From Priapulus caudatus (lineage: Eukaryota > Priapulida > Priapulimorpha > Priapulimorphida > Priapulidae), in contig NW_014577269.1 in assembly GCF_000485595.1 (NCBI RefSeq), forward strand, positions 163,943-186,442: a stretch of DNA of 22,500 bases, in the 5' to 3' direction. The position numbers and the translations under genes were made by a program. The notes beneath the pieces are model-generated. The model did no database searches and had not been told where the DNA came from. It worked only from the letters and a program-made list of their open reading frames with translations. Of the stretch, positions 10,469 through 20,488 are shown piece by piece (the stretch's first letter is position 1; the number at the start of each line of letters is the position of its first letter).

Positions 10469-10613
10469 GTATTGCCCAGTCAGCTTTGTACACTGTCCGT
10501 AAATACGTATATTACATAAATGCACACGTAGATATTATAGTCAAGTATAGGTAATAATTGAAAGACTACGCACACACCGACCCGTTCATCAACATATCTA
10601 CACTATTTATACA

Positions 10614-10640
10614 CTAATATTGTATATGTATATGTATATT

Positions 10641-10716
<76 letters not shown>

Positions 10717-11085
10717 AGGTATACTGTACTAAGTGTATATTTATTATGTATATGTATAATTTATAATGTATATTATATGTATAATGTATATATATGAATG
10801 TATAATGTATATGTATATGTATATTATATGTATATTATATGTATATTATATGTATATTATATGTATATTAATATTATATGTATATGTATATGTAATGATA
10901 CTTATATATATGTATTAATGTATATGTATATGTATTATGTATATATATGTTATGTATATGTATATTGTTATTATATTATATGTAATATGTTATATGTATA
11001 TTATGTATTGTAAATGTATATAGTATATAGTAATATAATTATAATATATTATATTATAGTAGATATATATATATATACATAATAT
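10614..11085. repeat. (TATATG)n satellite-like repeat and AT-rich tract in the intron
   Basis: An almost uninterrupted TATATG/GTATAT hexamer array runs from about 10621 to 10716. It degrades into mixed TATA, TGTATATTA and ATATAT patches up to about 11085. The Tyr/Met/Ile/Val open frame over it is an artefact. It fills most of the short intron between the two propeptide exons. Confidence 0.95.
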
Positions 11086-11147
11086 ATCTGTCCTTGGAAA
11101 TATATCATCTTTCTATGTGTACACAACACAAAGACCTCTCGTTGTAG

Positions 11148-11313
11148 GAAGTTTCAACTCATGGTCGGTATGAACGGATCGGGTGACATCACTGACGAGG
11201 TTGTCAGGCACATGAAGACTCCCCGATGTGGAATGAAGGATTTCCTCACCGAGCGCGAGCAGACGATTATGCTCAACTACACTAGCGTCCTCGGCGGAGA
11301 AAACGGCAAGCCA
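11148..11313 (+). CDS. MMP propeptide exon with cysteine switch PRCGMKD
   Basis: The acceptor is CGTTGTAG and the donor is CCA|GTGAGC. Reading continues from the previous exon: RKFQLMVGMNGSGDITDEVV, then RHMKT, then PRCGMKD. The layout 'FQ..G...TG..D..T...M..PRCG' is the end of the MMP propeptide. The cysteine of PRCGxxD binds the catalytic zinc and keeps the enzyme latent until the propeptide is cut. The usual motif is PRCGVPD; here the proline before D is lysine. After it come 24 residues, including NYTSVLGG with an N-glycosylation sequon. No furin RxKR site is present in this exon. The exon ends in phase 0, which does not fit the phase of the exon at 15899, so a small exon or another splice choice may be missing. 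Confidence 0.93.
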
Positions 11314-11814
11314 GTGAGCGCCTTTTTTTAAACACGCGCATGCGCAATCAGAGCGGTAATTACCCTAACTTTGAGGCCTACTGTATACGAAGTTCCTATT
11401 AAAGCCTAATGTCCTTAGACTTACTCGTCTATCGCACAATCTCGTTTGCATCGACAAATTACAAATTGACACCCTTAACAAATCTCGCGACTCGATGTCA
11501 TTTTCGTTGTGTTACGATGTGTTGCAATATTCGATGCTATAACTGCATAAAATCGGAGTGTTTTTTAAGTTAGTTTAATCAGTGATATTTCCGCTGTGAG
11601 GTGAGACTACTCGATTATAGGTCGTCAGCATGCGCGAATTATTTTATTAACGTATCGTGACGCTCGCAAATTGCTGATGAGTAAACGTAGTTTCAATCGT
11701 CTCCGTAAACGTTTACGTGTGAATGACGAGGAATAACGAACTGTGAGTGCCGAGTGATGCCACGTTATACTGATAGCTATTTAATACAGTAAGAGTACAG
11801 CGTAAACAGCCGTA
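11314..11814. other. Intron sequence without identified features
   Basis: I searched this for the exon that should link the cysteine-switch exon to the catalytic domain and found none with good borders. One short in-frame stretch (about 11688-11732) encodes NRLRKRLRVNDEE before a stop. It is furin-site-like but has no convincing acceptor or donor around it. Confidence 0.5.
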
Positions 11815-12190
11815 TTTGTGTGAGAATGTGTGCGTGTGGTGTGTGTGTGTTGTGTGTGTGCGTCGTGTGGTGTGTTGTATTGTGCTGTGTGTGTGTGTGT
11901 GTTGTTGTGTATGTGTGTGCGTGTGTGTGTGGTGTGCGCCGCGTGTGTGTGTGGTGGTGCGCGCGCCGCGTGTGTGTGGTGTGTATGTGTGTGCTATAGT
12001 TGTGCGCGCGCGTGATGTGCTGTGTGCATGCTGTGCGGCGCCCGCGTGTGTGTGTGTGTGTTGCGCGCGCGCGCAGCGGTTTTTACCCGCCTTTGTTGTG
12101 CTGTGTGGTGTGTGTGCGTGCTGTCGTGTGCTGTTGTGTGTGTGATCGTGTGTTGTGCTGTGTGGTCATGTGTGTGTGTGTATTCAGTAG
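11815..12190. repeat. (TG)n / (GC)n degenerate microsatellite, left flank of transposon
   Basis: TG dinucleotides are interrupted by GCGCGC blocks (about 11957-11966, 12003-12012, 12061-12073). The open frames here are Cys/Val strings and are not genes. GT/GC-alternating DNA resumes at 15740 on the other side of the 3.5-kb transposon, so the transposon probably inserted in or beside one such tract. Confidence 0.92.
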
Positions 12191-12228
12191 GCATATCGTA
12201 TTGCTCGCGTTGTGTCTATCTTTAATTA

Positions 12229-13110
12229 GTCAGTGCTTATGCACATTGATATCTGCATTATTGAAAAGACATTTTTGGGTATCAAAATCTGGGTTCAATA
12301 TGTTCCTCAACTAAGAATTTTTTTGAGGAGCCTCAAAAATTCATGAACCGCCCGCGGAAAGCCCCCCCCCACTCTATTGGGCGCCCAGGTACAGGGACCG
12401 GCGAACTGTTCTAGCCATTCTTCGCCCCCCTTCCACTCCCTCGAGCACCTCGATTTGAAATAACTCAAGTTAGATCGATTTAGGTTGTTTTTAAAGCATC
12501 AGGAATAACGATTGGGCGTAGTTTGGAACCTGAATCGTCAATAGGTCACGAAGATATCATTCACTTCGCATAGTCTACCGTCGCGAGCCGAAAATGGTTT
12601 TCCCACATATCTGCAAGGCTATTTTCTAACAAAAAAACCGCTCCTAGAGTCACTTTTGGGCACGCTTTTGAGGTATCAAAGAATTTATTACATGCAAGCA
12701 TGATGACCACTTTCCAGACTCTGAAAATGTGCGGGGCTTTTTCACTTAGGTAGGTGAAGTACAACTATCCAAAATCTGAACAGACTGACGTCCGAAAGCA
12801 CATTCGTCCTCGTCCAGTTGTTACATTATACAGCCCACACTGACTGCTATATTCATCACTGATACAGCTGTCAATTAGTGATTTGTGCACTTCCTGAGTA
12901 GAAGCAAGTGGCAGAAAGACAAGGCACATGAATTGTTATACGGATTCATGACGGCACTTGAGTCAGCGATCTTGCGAGGTTTGGCTCTGCTGCGTCCATG
13001 GTCCATTGAATGTGAAGTTGTTCTGATAGAGTTCCCATCCCCACAATCTTAGAAGGGAGGGGCTGGGATCTGAGTGAGGGTGTTAGCCCATCACGCCATC
13101 CTGCCTTGAT
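12229..13110 (+). repeat. Left terminal inverted repeat of the 3.5-kb transposon
   Basis: It pairs with 14903-15735 in reverse complement. Matching is clear from 12229 to about 12790, then weaker but continuous in blocks: CAGCCCACACTGACTGC, GATTTGTGCACTTCCTG, GGCACATGA, GGTCCATTGAATG, and GGTGTTAGCCCAT against GGCTGTTACCCAT. Beyond about 13110 I see no further match. Confidence 0.8.
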
Positions 13111-14902
13111 AGGCGCTGCGAAAGTACCGCCAGTCTGACAGGAATCCAAATGAAGGTGGGAGGTCCTTAACCATCAGAACCTGAGCCTGGAACAGTGGAG
13201 AACCGCGCAGTTCATTGAGATCTTTGGTAGCACCTAGCTCCTCTTTTTAGAGTATACAATAGCCACACAAAATCCACAATTATTTTCTGTGCTGAATGGA
13301 TCAACTTGTTCTGCTGGGTACGCAGCTCTAGTTGTTTTAACTGTCATCTGTCAGTTCATGCCTCATCGAGCACTTATTCCATTGAGAAAACCACATCGTC
13401 TTGGTCAGACTTTGTAAGAAAGATCAGTTAGAATCGCGCCAGTGAAGCAGTGGTAAGAATGGCAAAGGCTAAAGCAGACGCTCCTTCCCTAGTGAACTCT
13501 AAACAAACATTGACATGAATGTTCTTCCTGTTCTTTTCCAAGAGTTAAAATCAACATGAGCTCAAAGTCAGGGCTCGATCTTGAGGGAACTGGGGTCATA
13601 AAGGCGAGAAAAGAATGACAATGACTCCTGTGAATCCAACTGTCGTACATCAATCGCGCATAAACCGACATGCCATATATGTCAATTATATGCAAACACC
13701 ATCCTGTTGTCGCGCCTCTTCTAGTTTTTTCCATCTTTTGCATGTATGCATGCATATGATATCCTTCACAACATTTGTTGAACATTTCCAAGACCATTAG
13801 TGACACAAGATAATCTTTCTTTCCAGGACAGAGAGGATGGGTTACCACAGCTTTCCGCAATTAGTGCCATAAGTCTGGTCTTGTTCTGATCAATCTGTGA
13901 CGAAAGATTTAGACAATATCCTTACGGACAGGCTATCCCACCAGTCCAAGTTTAACATTGCTGTCCTGAATCTATTGAACCTCCGATTCCGCAGCGGGTG
14001 GGCCTCTTGAGCTTAACTGGCTTATACTGTCTGTACAATCTTGATTCGAGTATTACGCCAGGCGTGTGGCAGGTTCTCATGTGCCTGCAGGGCCCTGAGA
14101 CATAATTTATTGACAGTTACCTGCTGAAGGACTGCAGCCTCGCTCGATTGAATCATAAAAAGGTCAACAACGAGACCTTTCTACATTTGTTTGACTGTGT
14201 AAGCCGCGTTGTCGGTGACTGTCAGCCAAAATCTGTGACTTTGAGAACTGTGATAAAGAAATCTCATCCTAATTTTGGAATGAAAGCACCAGGTACCGGT
14301 TATCTCCCCCTCAAAAAGTTTTCTTTGTCTCGATTTCACGCGTTTTGCAAGCATCTCTCAATTTGTTGAAGCAGTTGCTGGGGTGACCTGATGCTGAGGC
14401 GTTGCTAATATCCGACACATCGGCACTGCTTGGAAGCTTCAGGCATGTTTCTGTTACTTTGATTATGATAAATGATCTTTCACTTCCATAGACAATCTAG
14501 GCTGCGACGAAACTCGTCCATAACTGTTGCACCCAATTGTGAACACCCTTTCTGGCATTATCGACATGACGCTCTGGAGATATAGGAGGAATTCAGTCTT
14601 GCCCAAACAATTCTGAGGTAAATGGATTGATAAAAATTTTTACTGTGAATCTTTGACAGTCTGATATGAACTTTAGGATTAAAGAAAGGGTGATCTGCCT
14701 TGGACGCTTGAGCTAATTTAGACCCTCTCTATTGCAGACAAAATCGGTGCGAATTTTGGGCAGGGCAGAGTTCAAGCTTACGAAGTATAATTCTTCTGTC
14801 GCTCGCGATTACGAATCGACCAGGTACCCAGCCGTTATTTGATTCTTGTTGTGTGTGTTTCTTGTGCTTGGCTCCAGGGCTATCTTAAGAATGCAGTTGC
14901 CT
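13111..14902. other. Unassigned interior of the 3.5-kb transposon
   Basis: The longest frame is 123 codons on the minus strand (13489-13860). It is not low-complexity and contains CPGKKDYLVSLMVLEMFNKC and later KTRRGATTGWCLHIIDIYGM, so it may be a decayed protein fragment running right to left. A 73-codon plus-strand frame (14148-14369) is also of normal complexity. I recognise no DDE triad, zinc finger or other transposase signature. The interior could be a degenerate transposase, a captured host fragment, or non-coding filler of a non-autonomous copy. Confidence 0.35.
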
Positions 14903-15735
14903 ATGCATCAATGGGTAACAGCCCTCACCAGATCTTCAGTCCCTCCTCTTGAGATGTGTGGATTGAAACTTATCAGACACCAACAGCCACCATTCAATGG
15001 ACCACAGGACGCAGCCACAGACCAAACGGCTCGAGATCGTGAAAATGGCCATTGTCGCTGCGAACACTCCAATTGGCCGGTCATGAAAAATATGAGCTAA
15101 GAACAATGTCATGTGCCTTTCTTTCTGCACTTGCACCAGGAAGTGCACAAATCTCTAATTGAAGCATGTACAGGATGATATGCAGTCAGTGTGGGCTGTG
15201 TATGTAACAAGTAACCGAGGACGATTGCGGACTGTCAGTTTGTCAGATTTTGACTACGTGTAGGCCCCTACTACTACCAGGTGAAACCAAATTTCCAGGA
15301 GTCTGAAAGTGTATCATGTGTATCTAATAAATCCATTGACCTCAAAACCCCAAAATTAAAACTTTTTGAGAAAATAGCCGAGATATGTGAAAACCCATTT
15401 TCGGGCTCGCGAGGTGAACCCGAAGGAACGATATCTCGTGACCTATGACAAATTTAGGTTCCAAACCACGCCCAATCGATTCCTTGATGTTTAATTAAAA
15501 CCCCAAAATCGACTCTAACTTTGCTCAAATCGACCAAAGAAGGGCAAATATATGGCAAATAACAGTTTCGGGTCCGTTACCGGGCCCATAGGTGGGGGGG
15601 GGGTTCCCGGGGTCAAATTTTTGGGCTCCTTAAAAAACTTCTTAGTTGAGGAACATATGAACCCAGATTTGACCCTTAAAAATGTCTTTCATAATTTGCA
15701 GATTTGGGCTCTATTACGTGCATAAGCCTCCTGAC
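14903..15735 (-). repeat. Right terminal inverted repeat of the 3.5-kb transposon
   Basis: This is the reverse-complement partner of 12229-13110. Its outer end reads CATAAGCCTCCTGAC and is followed by TA. The G-run at about 15594-15603 mirrors the C-run at about 12361-12370 in the left arm. Several small insertions and deletions separate the arms. Confidence 0.8.
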
Positions 15736-15737
15736 TA

Positions 15738-15890
15738 TATGTGTGGTGTACGCGCGTGAGCGCGCGCACCTACCTGTGCGTATGCCCGTACGTGCATGAC
15801 TGGTTGTGTGCGCGCACGCGCCTATGTGTATATGCATACGTGCGTGCGCGTGTATGTTTGTGTGTAGGTATACGTATATACATAGTGCTT
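15738..15890. repeat. GT/GC-alternating microsatellite, right flank of transposon
   Basis: TGTGTG is mixed with GCGCGCGC and CACGCGC blocks, like the 11815-12190 tract left of the transposon. The 62-codon frame across it runs in a different frame from the exon at 15899 and is low-complexity. Confidence 0.85.
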
Positions 15891-15898
15891 TATTGCAG

Positions 15899-15983
15899 GT
15901 TTTTTTACTCGCTGGTGGGAGAGATGTGAACTTACCTGGCAGCTTGTGAATGGAACTGAGAAAATTAACAACTATTACGTCAG
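15899..15983 (+). CDS. MMP catalytic-domain exon 1 (RWWERCELTW)
   Basis: The acceptor is GCTTTATTGCAG and the donor is TCAG|GTGATT. The frame with two leading bases gives FFTRWWERCELTWQL, then VNGTEKINNYYVR. This matches the start of the MMP catalytic domain, where a conserved W is followed by 'LTY/LTW' and the first beta strand (compare 'W...LTYRI.NYT'). The two leftover bases (AG) join the G at 16232 to make arginine, giving VR|RVLAQALSQW, which is the right continuation. At the 5' side the exon needs one base from an upstream exon, yet the exon at 11148 ends in phase 0. Phase-0 alternatives would start at 15886 (after CATAG, adding CFIAG) or inside at about 15923, which would lose the W. 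An NGT glycosylation sequon is present. Confidence 0.78.
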
Positions 15984-16231
15984 GTGATTGGCACTTAATT
16001 TTTTAGCAAAACGTGTAGCCCGTACCGCCAATCATAATGTTATTATGGCTAATTTATCATGTATAACAAGTCTTAATGTAAAGATATCTAGTGCAATCGT
16101 CGTGGGTCTTTTCGTTGGTTCTTTACGCGTACGCGCGATCACATGCAGTTTTTATTAATTCAATTCAAACGAAATGACCTGAAACTGTGCGCTATATATT
16201 TATCGTTCTCTATTTCTTCCCGCGACTACAG

Positions 16232-16356
16232 GAGAGTTCTGGCGCAAGCTCTGTCACAGTGGGAAAACGCAGTCAACGAAGGCAGGCGGTATCCGGTGCT
16301 CACGTTTCGTGAAACGCGCGGACACCGGCCCGACATCAGATTCGGATTCAATTATG
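16232..16356 (+). CDS. MMP catalytic-domain exon 2 (RVLAQALSQWE...PDIRFGF)
   Basis: The acceptor is CGCGACTACAG and the donor is TATG|GTAATT. It reads RVLAQALSQWENAVNEG, then RRYPVLTFRE, then GHRPDIRFGFNYG. This is the MMP segment with helix A ('I..AF..W'), the strand 'L.F.E', and 'ADI.I.F', whose aspartate helps bind structural calcium. It has one leading base from the previous exon and one trailing base, which joins the GT of the exon at 22374 to give glycine (NYG|DHGD). The region between the Trp and LTF is a few residues longer than in common vertebrate MMPs. The following intron is about 6 kb and holds four inverted-repeat structures. Confidence 0.93.
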
Positions 16357-17233
16357 GTAATTAATCTGTAGCTGCGCTGATGCAGGAACAAGCTGTAAAA
16401 ATTCAGCAGGAAAGCTGTAATTATACTACAATAAGACGTTAATTGTGTGGCTAGTGAGCACAACTTATTTCCCCGGTGCCGCACTTGTTCAGCTTCCCGC
16501 TCTTTTATTCCGCGAGCAAACACGATAGCATCTCGCCCGACGTAATTACAACTTCTATCAACGCGCAACATGAAGTACGAAATCCCTCCTCACCGCGCTC
16601 GGAGTCTTTAAAGTCATGCTCCATTGCCGCTGTAATTGTAAGAATAAAATTCGAGTCGACAAAATAAGCCTGTTTAATTCGTTACGGCCATATACGCCTC
16701 AGCGAGAAGGGGAGAAAAACTACACACGGGGTCCAATCACTGTGTTAGTAGTATGTGCAGCATGTGGTAGCAACACGTTCCACCGCACCGTGACGTACCA
16801 CTGCATAATCCGATGTTGCGATTAACTGACTGCAATAAATCAATGGCGGAGTTACAGTATAAAACCGCGGCTAGCTTCCAATGAATGCTACTTACGCATA
16901 GACCAACAATATCAAGACACGACACGTAGTATACAATCAGTACTTAAATCTGTTGCCGGATATACTATACCGCCACCTAGCGTTATTCCCAGATGCGTAC
17001 TCGCGATAAAACTCTATAATTCTTAATAATAAAAGTTATAATTTTTAATTATGAATGTTTTTTTATTATAATTTTTTGACAAATTCAGTAAAAATCAGAA
17101 ACTTTAGCTAGCAATTAAATTAACTTTATAACGCCTGTTGTTCATTGTTTGATTCATTATTATTAAATCATCAAAATTTGGACAGGTACATGCAGCGTAC
17201 AGGTGCAGCATCAATAATACTAATGAATTGTTA

Positions 17234-17266
<33 letters not shown>

Positions 17267-17894
17267 CAAGAAATAATGGCAGATAGAGTTTACGGCAACG
17301 TTTTTCTATTTTAAATGCAAATCTAGAACATATATTTATAGTAGTGCATTAAACAGCATTCTTTCCTCTCTAAAACAAGACCAACCGCTTGTTTATACGA
17401 CACTACTAGTCTGAGATATTGTATTGTAATCTTAGCTCATGCAGACATTACGTGTGTGTAGAAATCGACTTGAATAAATGTCTCTCGCGCCTATTCTCGA
17501 TTGGAAAGTCGATATTTCCGTGATAAATTTATGAATGAGAGGCACTCGATAATAATCGATCGCCTTTGGAAGGAACAGATTTAGACTGGTTAACGGCGGT
17601 CTGATTGGCGGCGAAAAGGTTCGTTTCTCTTGGAGTGTTTCGTAGTGTATGATCTGTGACATTTAAAGAATGTTTCGAGAATTATTACCTTCATCAACAT
17701 CGTTTATAAGGTGAGTCTCTTGTAAATACTATTTCTAATTATATTGTTAGTATTACTCGATACAACTACCTAGAGAAGTACACTGTAACATATTAGCCGC
17801 TTCCTAGGCTAGCCAGTGTAATACGTACTTGGTACAGTGTAGATAGAAATGAATAGAGTATAACAGTCAGATTCAATGTCCATGTAATAGTAGC
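16357..17894. other. Intron sequence before the first MITE
   Basis: This is AT-rich and has no credible exon. An (AT)n run sits at 17233-17268. A short ATG frame at 17670-17710 is followed by GTGAGT, but its phase does not fit the next MMP exon. Minus-strand frames (16254-16571 and 17432-17662) overlap the exon strand or lack support. Confidence 0.55.
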
Positions 17895-18707
17895 TAGGGT
17901 CCCTATATACAGAGAGTTGCGCCAACTCAGGATTTGACGCCATATTGTTTCCAAATGGATCCACATCGCTGCCGCTTAAGTACAGCGCTGTATGGATACG
18001 CTGTACAATGGTCCGTAGTAATTAATTAGACTAATCGTTCTTCAATAAACTCAAAATTTACAGAGATTATAGCTAAGACATGTGTCTATGTGTATCTAGA
18101 TTTCTAGCAATGTAACTCAAATCGTTCGCGCCATATGATAGTTTAATTGTACACTTTTTTACCGCCCATGGCCGTGCGTATATTAACCTGTGCGATACCG
18201 CGCGTAGATACTTGCTAATTAATTAAACCACTCGCGCTTCAATAAACTCAAGAATCACAGAGATCATAGATAACACATGTGTTTATATGTATCTAGATTT
18301 CTAGAAATGTAACTCAAATCGTTCGCGCCATATGATAGCTTAATTGTACACTTTCTTAGTGTAAACACAGCAGCCAGTCATTTTGGAAGAATAATAACAA
18401 CTGTAATTCACAAGATAAATGCGTTCCACTCTCCACTCGCTCGCAGCTGTAACATGTGTTTTGCAGTTCTAGCAATTAATCTAGATACACATAGACACAC
18501 GTCTTAGCTATAACCTCTGTAAATTGTGAGTTTATTAAAGCACGATTAGTCTAATTAATTACTACGGACCATTGTACAGCGTATCCATACAGCGCTGTAC
18601 TTAAGCGGCAGCGGTGTAGATCCATTTGGAAACAACATGCCGTCCAGCGATCACGTGACCGATTTTTTCCGACTCGTCATAGCGCAACTCTCTGTATACA
18701 GGGAGCC
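17895..18707. mobile_element. 813-bp MITE with terminal inverted repeats and 10-bp target duplication
   Basis: The ends read inward as GGGTCCCTATATACAGAGAG and GGCTCCCTGTATACAGAGAG, each continuing TTGCG. The direct repeat TAATAGTAGC flanks it at 17885-17894 and 18708-18717. Duplications of 9-11 bp are the hallmark of Mutator-like elements, so I class this as a non-autonomous Mutator-like MITE. The arms match for most of about 230 bp (17895-18122 against 18466-18707). The right arm has a different stretch at about 18637-18685. There is no coding capacity. Confidence 0.85.
18020..18357. repeat. Internal direct repeat of about 140 bp in the MITE
   Basis: Copy A (about 18020-18160) and copy B (about 18217-18357) share AATTAATTA, then TTCAATAAACTCAA, ATGTAACTCAAATCGTTCGC, GCCATATGATAG and TTAATTGTACACTTT. 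Part of the same module occurs a third time, inverted, in the right arm (18466-18560). The element therefore contains three related modules, two direct and one inverted. Confidence 0.85.
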
Positions 18708-19071
18708 TAATAGTAGCCGCATGCTGACAATGAAATATAAACAGTGGAACTTGTAACACCAGCGTTTTGTGATTAGTCAGGCACGTTCAGAAATAGAACA
18801 ACTCCATATAGTTAAACGGACTGCCATGCAGTTCATAGTTCGTACTTATGTGACCGCCGTGCGAATACAGTAGTAACAATGTGTGCGTATTCAAATTCAT
18901 TTTCACACTACATGTATATTTGTTTCATTTTTAGGTATGGCTCATTCTTCACTAAGGAAATGGCTCTTTCCTCAAACAACTGCCAGTGATTCGCAGACCG
19001 AGCGCTCATTGCCATAAAAGCAACAATAAGGTTGTTTAATGACTAATTATGATTTAGTTTAATATAATAAT
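18708..19071. other. Intron sequence between the MITE and the foldback hairpin
   Basis: It starts with the target duplication copy and has no open frame or repeat of note. Confidence 0.6.
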
Positions 19072-19886
19072 ATCAAGAGTAAGATAATATAGGAGGAGTA
19101 TGACACTCTAAAACACGTGAAATTCAACATTTGCTTGCCTAATTTTACCGATGATATATTACGTGCAACTCGATAAAAATTACATCTAAATTAGCGTTGG
19201 GCATCCACCGCACACTCAAACTTTACTTTGTTTCCATACCTCTTCTTTTATGGAGATATAGCTTTGGACGCCACACATGGTTTATAGCGTTTGACTATGG
19301 TGGTTGTTTACGTTTGCCTTCACGTTCAAACAGTGGCTAGCTTGTGAGAAATGGTATTGTTTGTTGACAAGAATGCCACTTGTTGGCGGCAAGTAAGATA
19401 ATATATGATATTATATAATATAGGATAATATAGTATATGTGTGTAAATATATAGTGTGTATATATGTGTGTATATATATATATACGTGTATATATATAGG
19501 ATAATATATATAGTGTGTATGATATAATATAGAATATAATAGAAGATCCTGTATTATCTTACTCCTGCCGCCAACAGGTGGCATTCTTGTCAACAGACAA
19601 GACCATTCCTCACAGGCTAGCCACTGTTTGAACGTGGAGGCAAACGTAAACCACCACCATAGTCAAACGCTATAAACCATGTGTGACGTTCAAAGCTATA
19701 TCTCCATTAAAAGAAGAGGTATGGAAACAAAGTAAAGTTTGAGTGTGCGGTGGATGCCCAACTCTAATTTAGATGTAATTTTTATCGAGTTGCATGTAAT
19801 ATATCATCGGTAAAATTAGGCAAGCAAATGTTGAATCTCACGTGTTTTGGAGTGTCATACTCCTCCTATATTATCTTACTCCTGAT
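19072..19886. mobile_element. 815-bp near-perfect foldback (long hairpin) element
   Basis: The left arm (19072 to about 19413) and right arm (about 19543-19886) are near-identical reverse complements. They differ at scattered bases only, for example GTGAAATTC against GTGAGATTC. The outer ends read ATCA(A/G)GAGTAAGATAATATAGG. The inner ends carry a second copy of the AGTAAGATAAT motif, so each arm is itself bounded by a short inverted pair. The 130-bp spacer is TATA/GTGTAT-rich. There is no coding capacity. The target duplication is unclear because the flanks are AT-rich. It is probably a foldback MITE. Transcribed as part of the MMP intron, it would form a long double-stranded RNA stem. Confidence 0.88.
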
Positions 19887-20488
19887 AATATCAGGAGAGA
19901 ATAATAATAGAGGAGTATGCTCGCTCGAAATACAAGAAATTCAAGATTTCCATGCCCAAATTTACATATGATTTATTACGTGGAATCCATTATTATTCAC
20001 TTCTGATAATATATAATAATATATATAATGTGTTCTGTAACATATGTGCCTATAAGCACGTGTGTTTCACGTAGACTAGAGTAATGGAATCGCATTGTAT
20101 GTCAAATGTATTATTTCATATATTGCCTATGTCACCATTGTGCATACCTATCGCCCATTTCCCAATTGAGTATTGACCTTTCCCCAAACTTCTTTTTGAC
20201 CTCTTTGTGGGAACTGAGAATGCCCAAAAGCCTGTCTGGCCTCGAGACAGCACTGCGCATTAGTTCAGCGTCTGAGCGAAAACTTGTGAAACATGTCAGA
20301 ATAGATTGAGAATAAAAGCATATTTAGTACTACAAGAGACTTTAATATTGTTTATATAAAGGCTCGTTGCACCTACAACTTACTGAATCTAGTTGGTTCT
20401 GGGACACCCCTGAATCTAGTTGATATTTCAAAAGCTACTCACTATAATGTAGTGATCATATGATCATATATGGTAATATGGTAATAAA
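19887..20488. other. Intron sequence between foldback elements
   Basis: Contains AT-rich patches (about 20007-20030) and a short direct repeat CTGAATCTAGTTG (about 20384-20396 and 20411-20423). A 67-codon plus-strand frame (20106-20309) matches nothing I know. Confidence 0.55.

Larger units (their letters stand above)
12229..15735. mobile_element. 3.5-kb DNA transposon with very long terminal inverted repeats
   Basis: Both ends begin GTCAG...CTTATGCAC when read inward. The two arms then match imperfectly for about 0.85 kb, including GGGTTCA(A)TATGTTCC then TCAACTAAGAA, a run of nine or more C, ATTGGGCGT(A/G)GTTTGGAACCT, and farther in GATTTGTGCACTTCCTG. TA precedes the first base (12227-12228) and follows the last (15736-15737), consistent with a TA target duplication. 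The central 1.8 kb holds only short, broken frames that I cannot assign to a transposase. It lies in the intron between the cysteine-switch exon and the first catalytic exon. Possible classes are a TA-targeting family or a foldback-type element. The mismatched arms suggest age or gene-conversion differences. Confidence 0.85.

Noticed and set aside
11688-11732. Furin-like RLRKR stretch considered as the missing MMP exon
   Set aside because: No acceptable acceptor and donor around it, and the frame stops directly after.
11816-12314. Cys/Val-rich frames
   Set aside because: They are low-complexity translations of the TG/GC repeat.
12229-15735. Mutator-type assignment for the 3.5-kb element because of its long inverted repeats
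   Set aside because: No 9-10-bp duplication is found at its borders; only TA flanks both ends.
17670-17710. Short ATG frame ending at a GTGAGT donor, considered as an alternative first exon
   Set aside because: Its phase (two bases left) does not fit the exon at 22374, which needs one base, and there is no other support.
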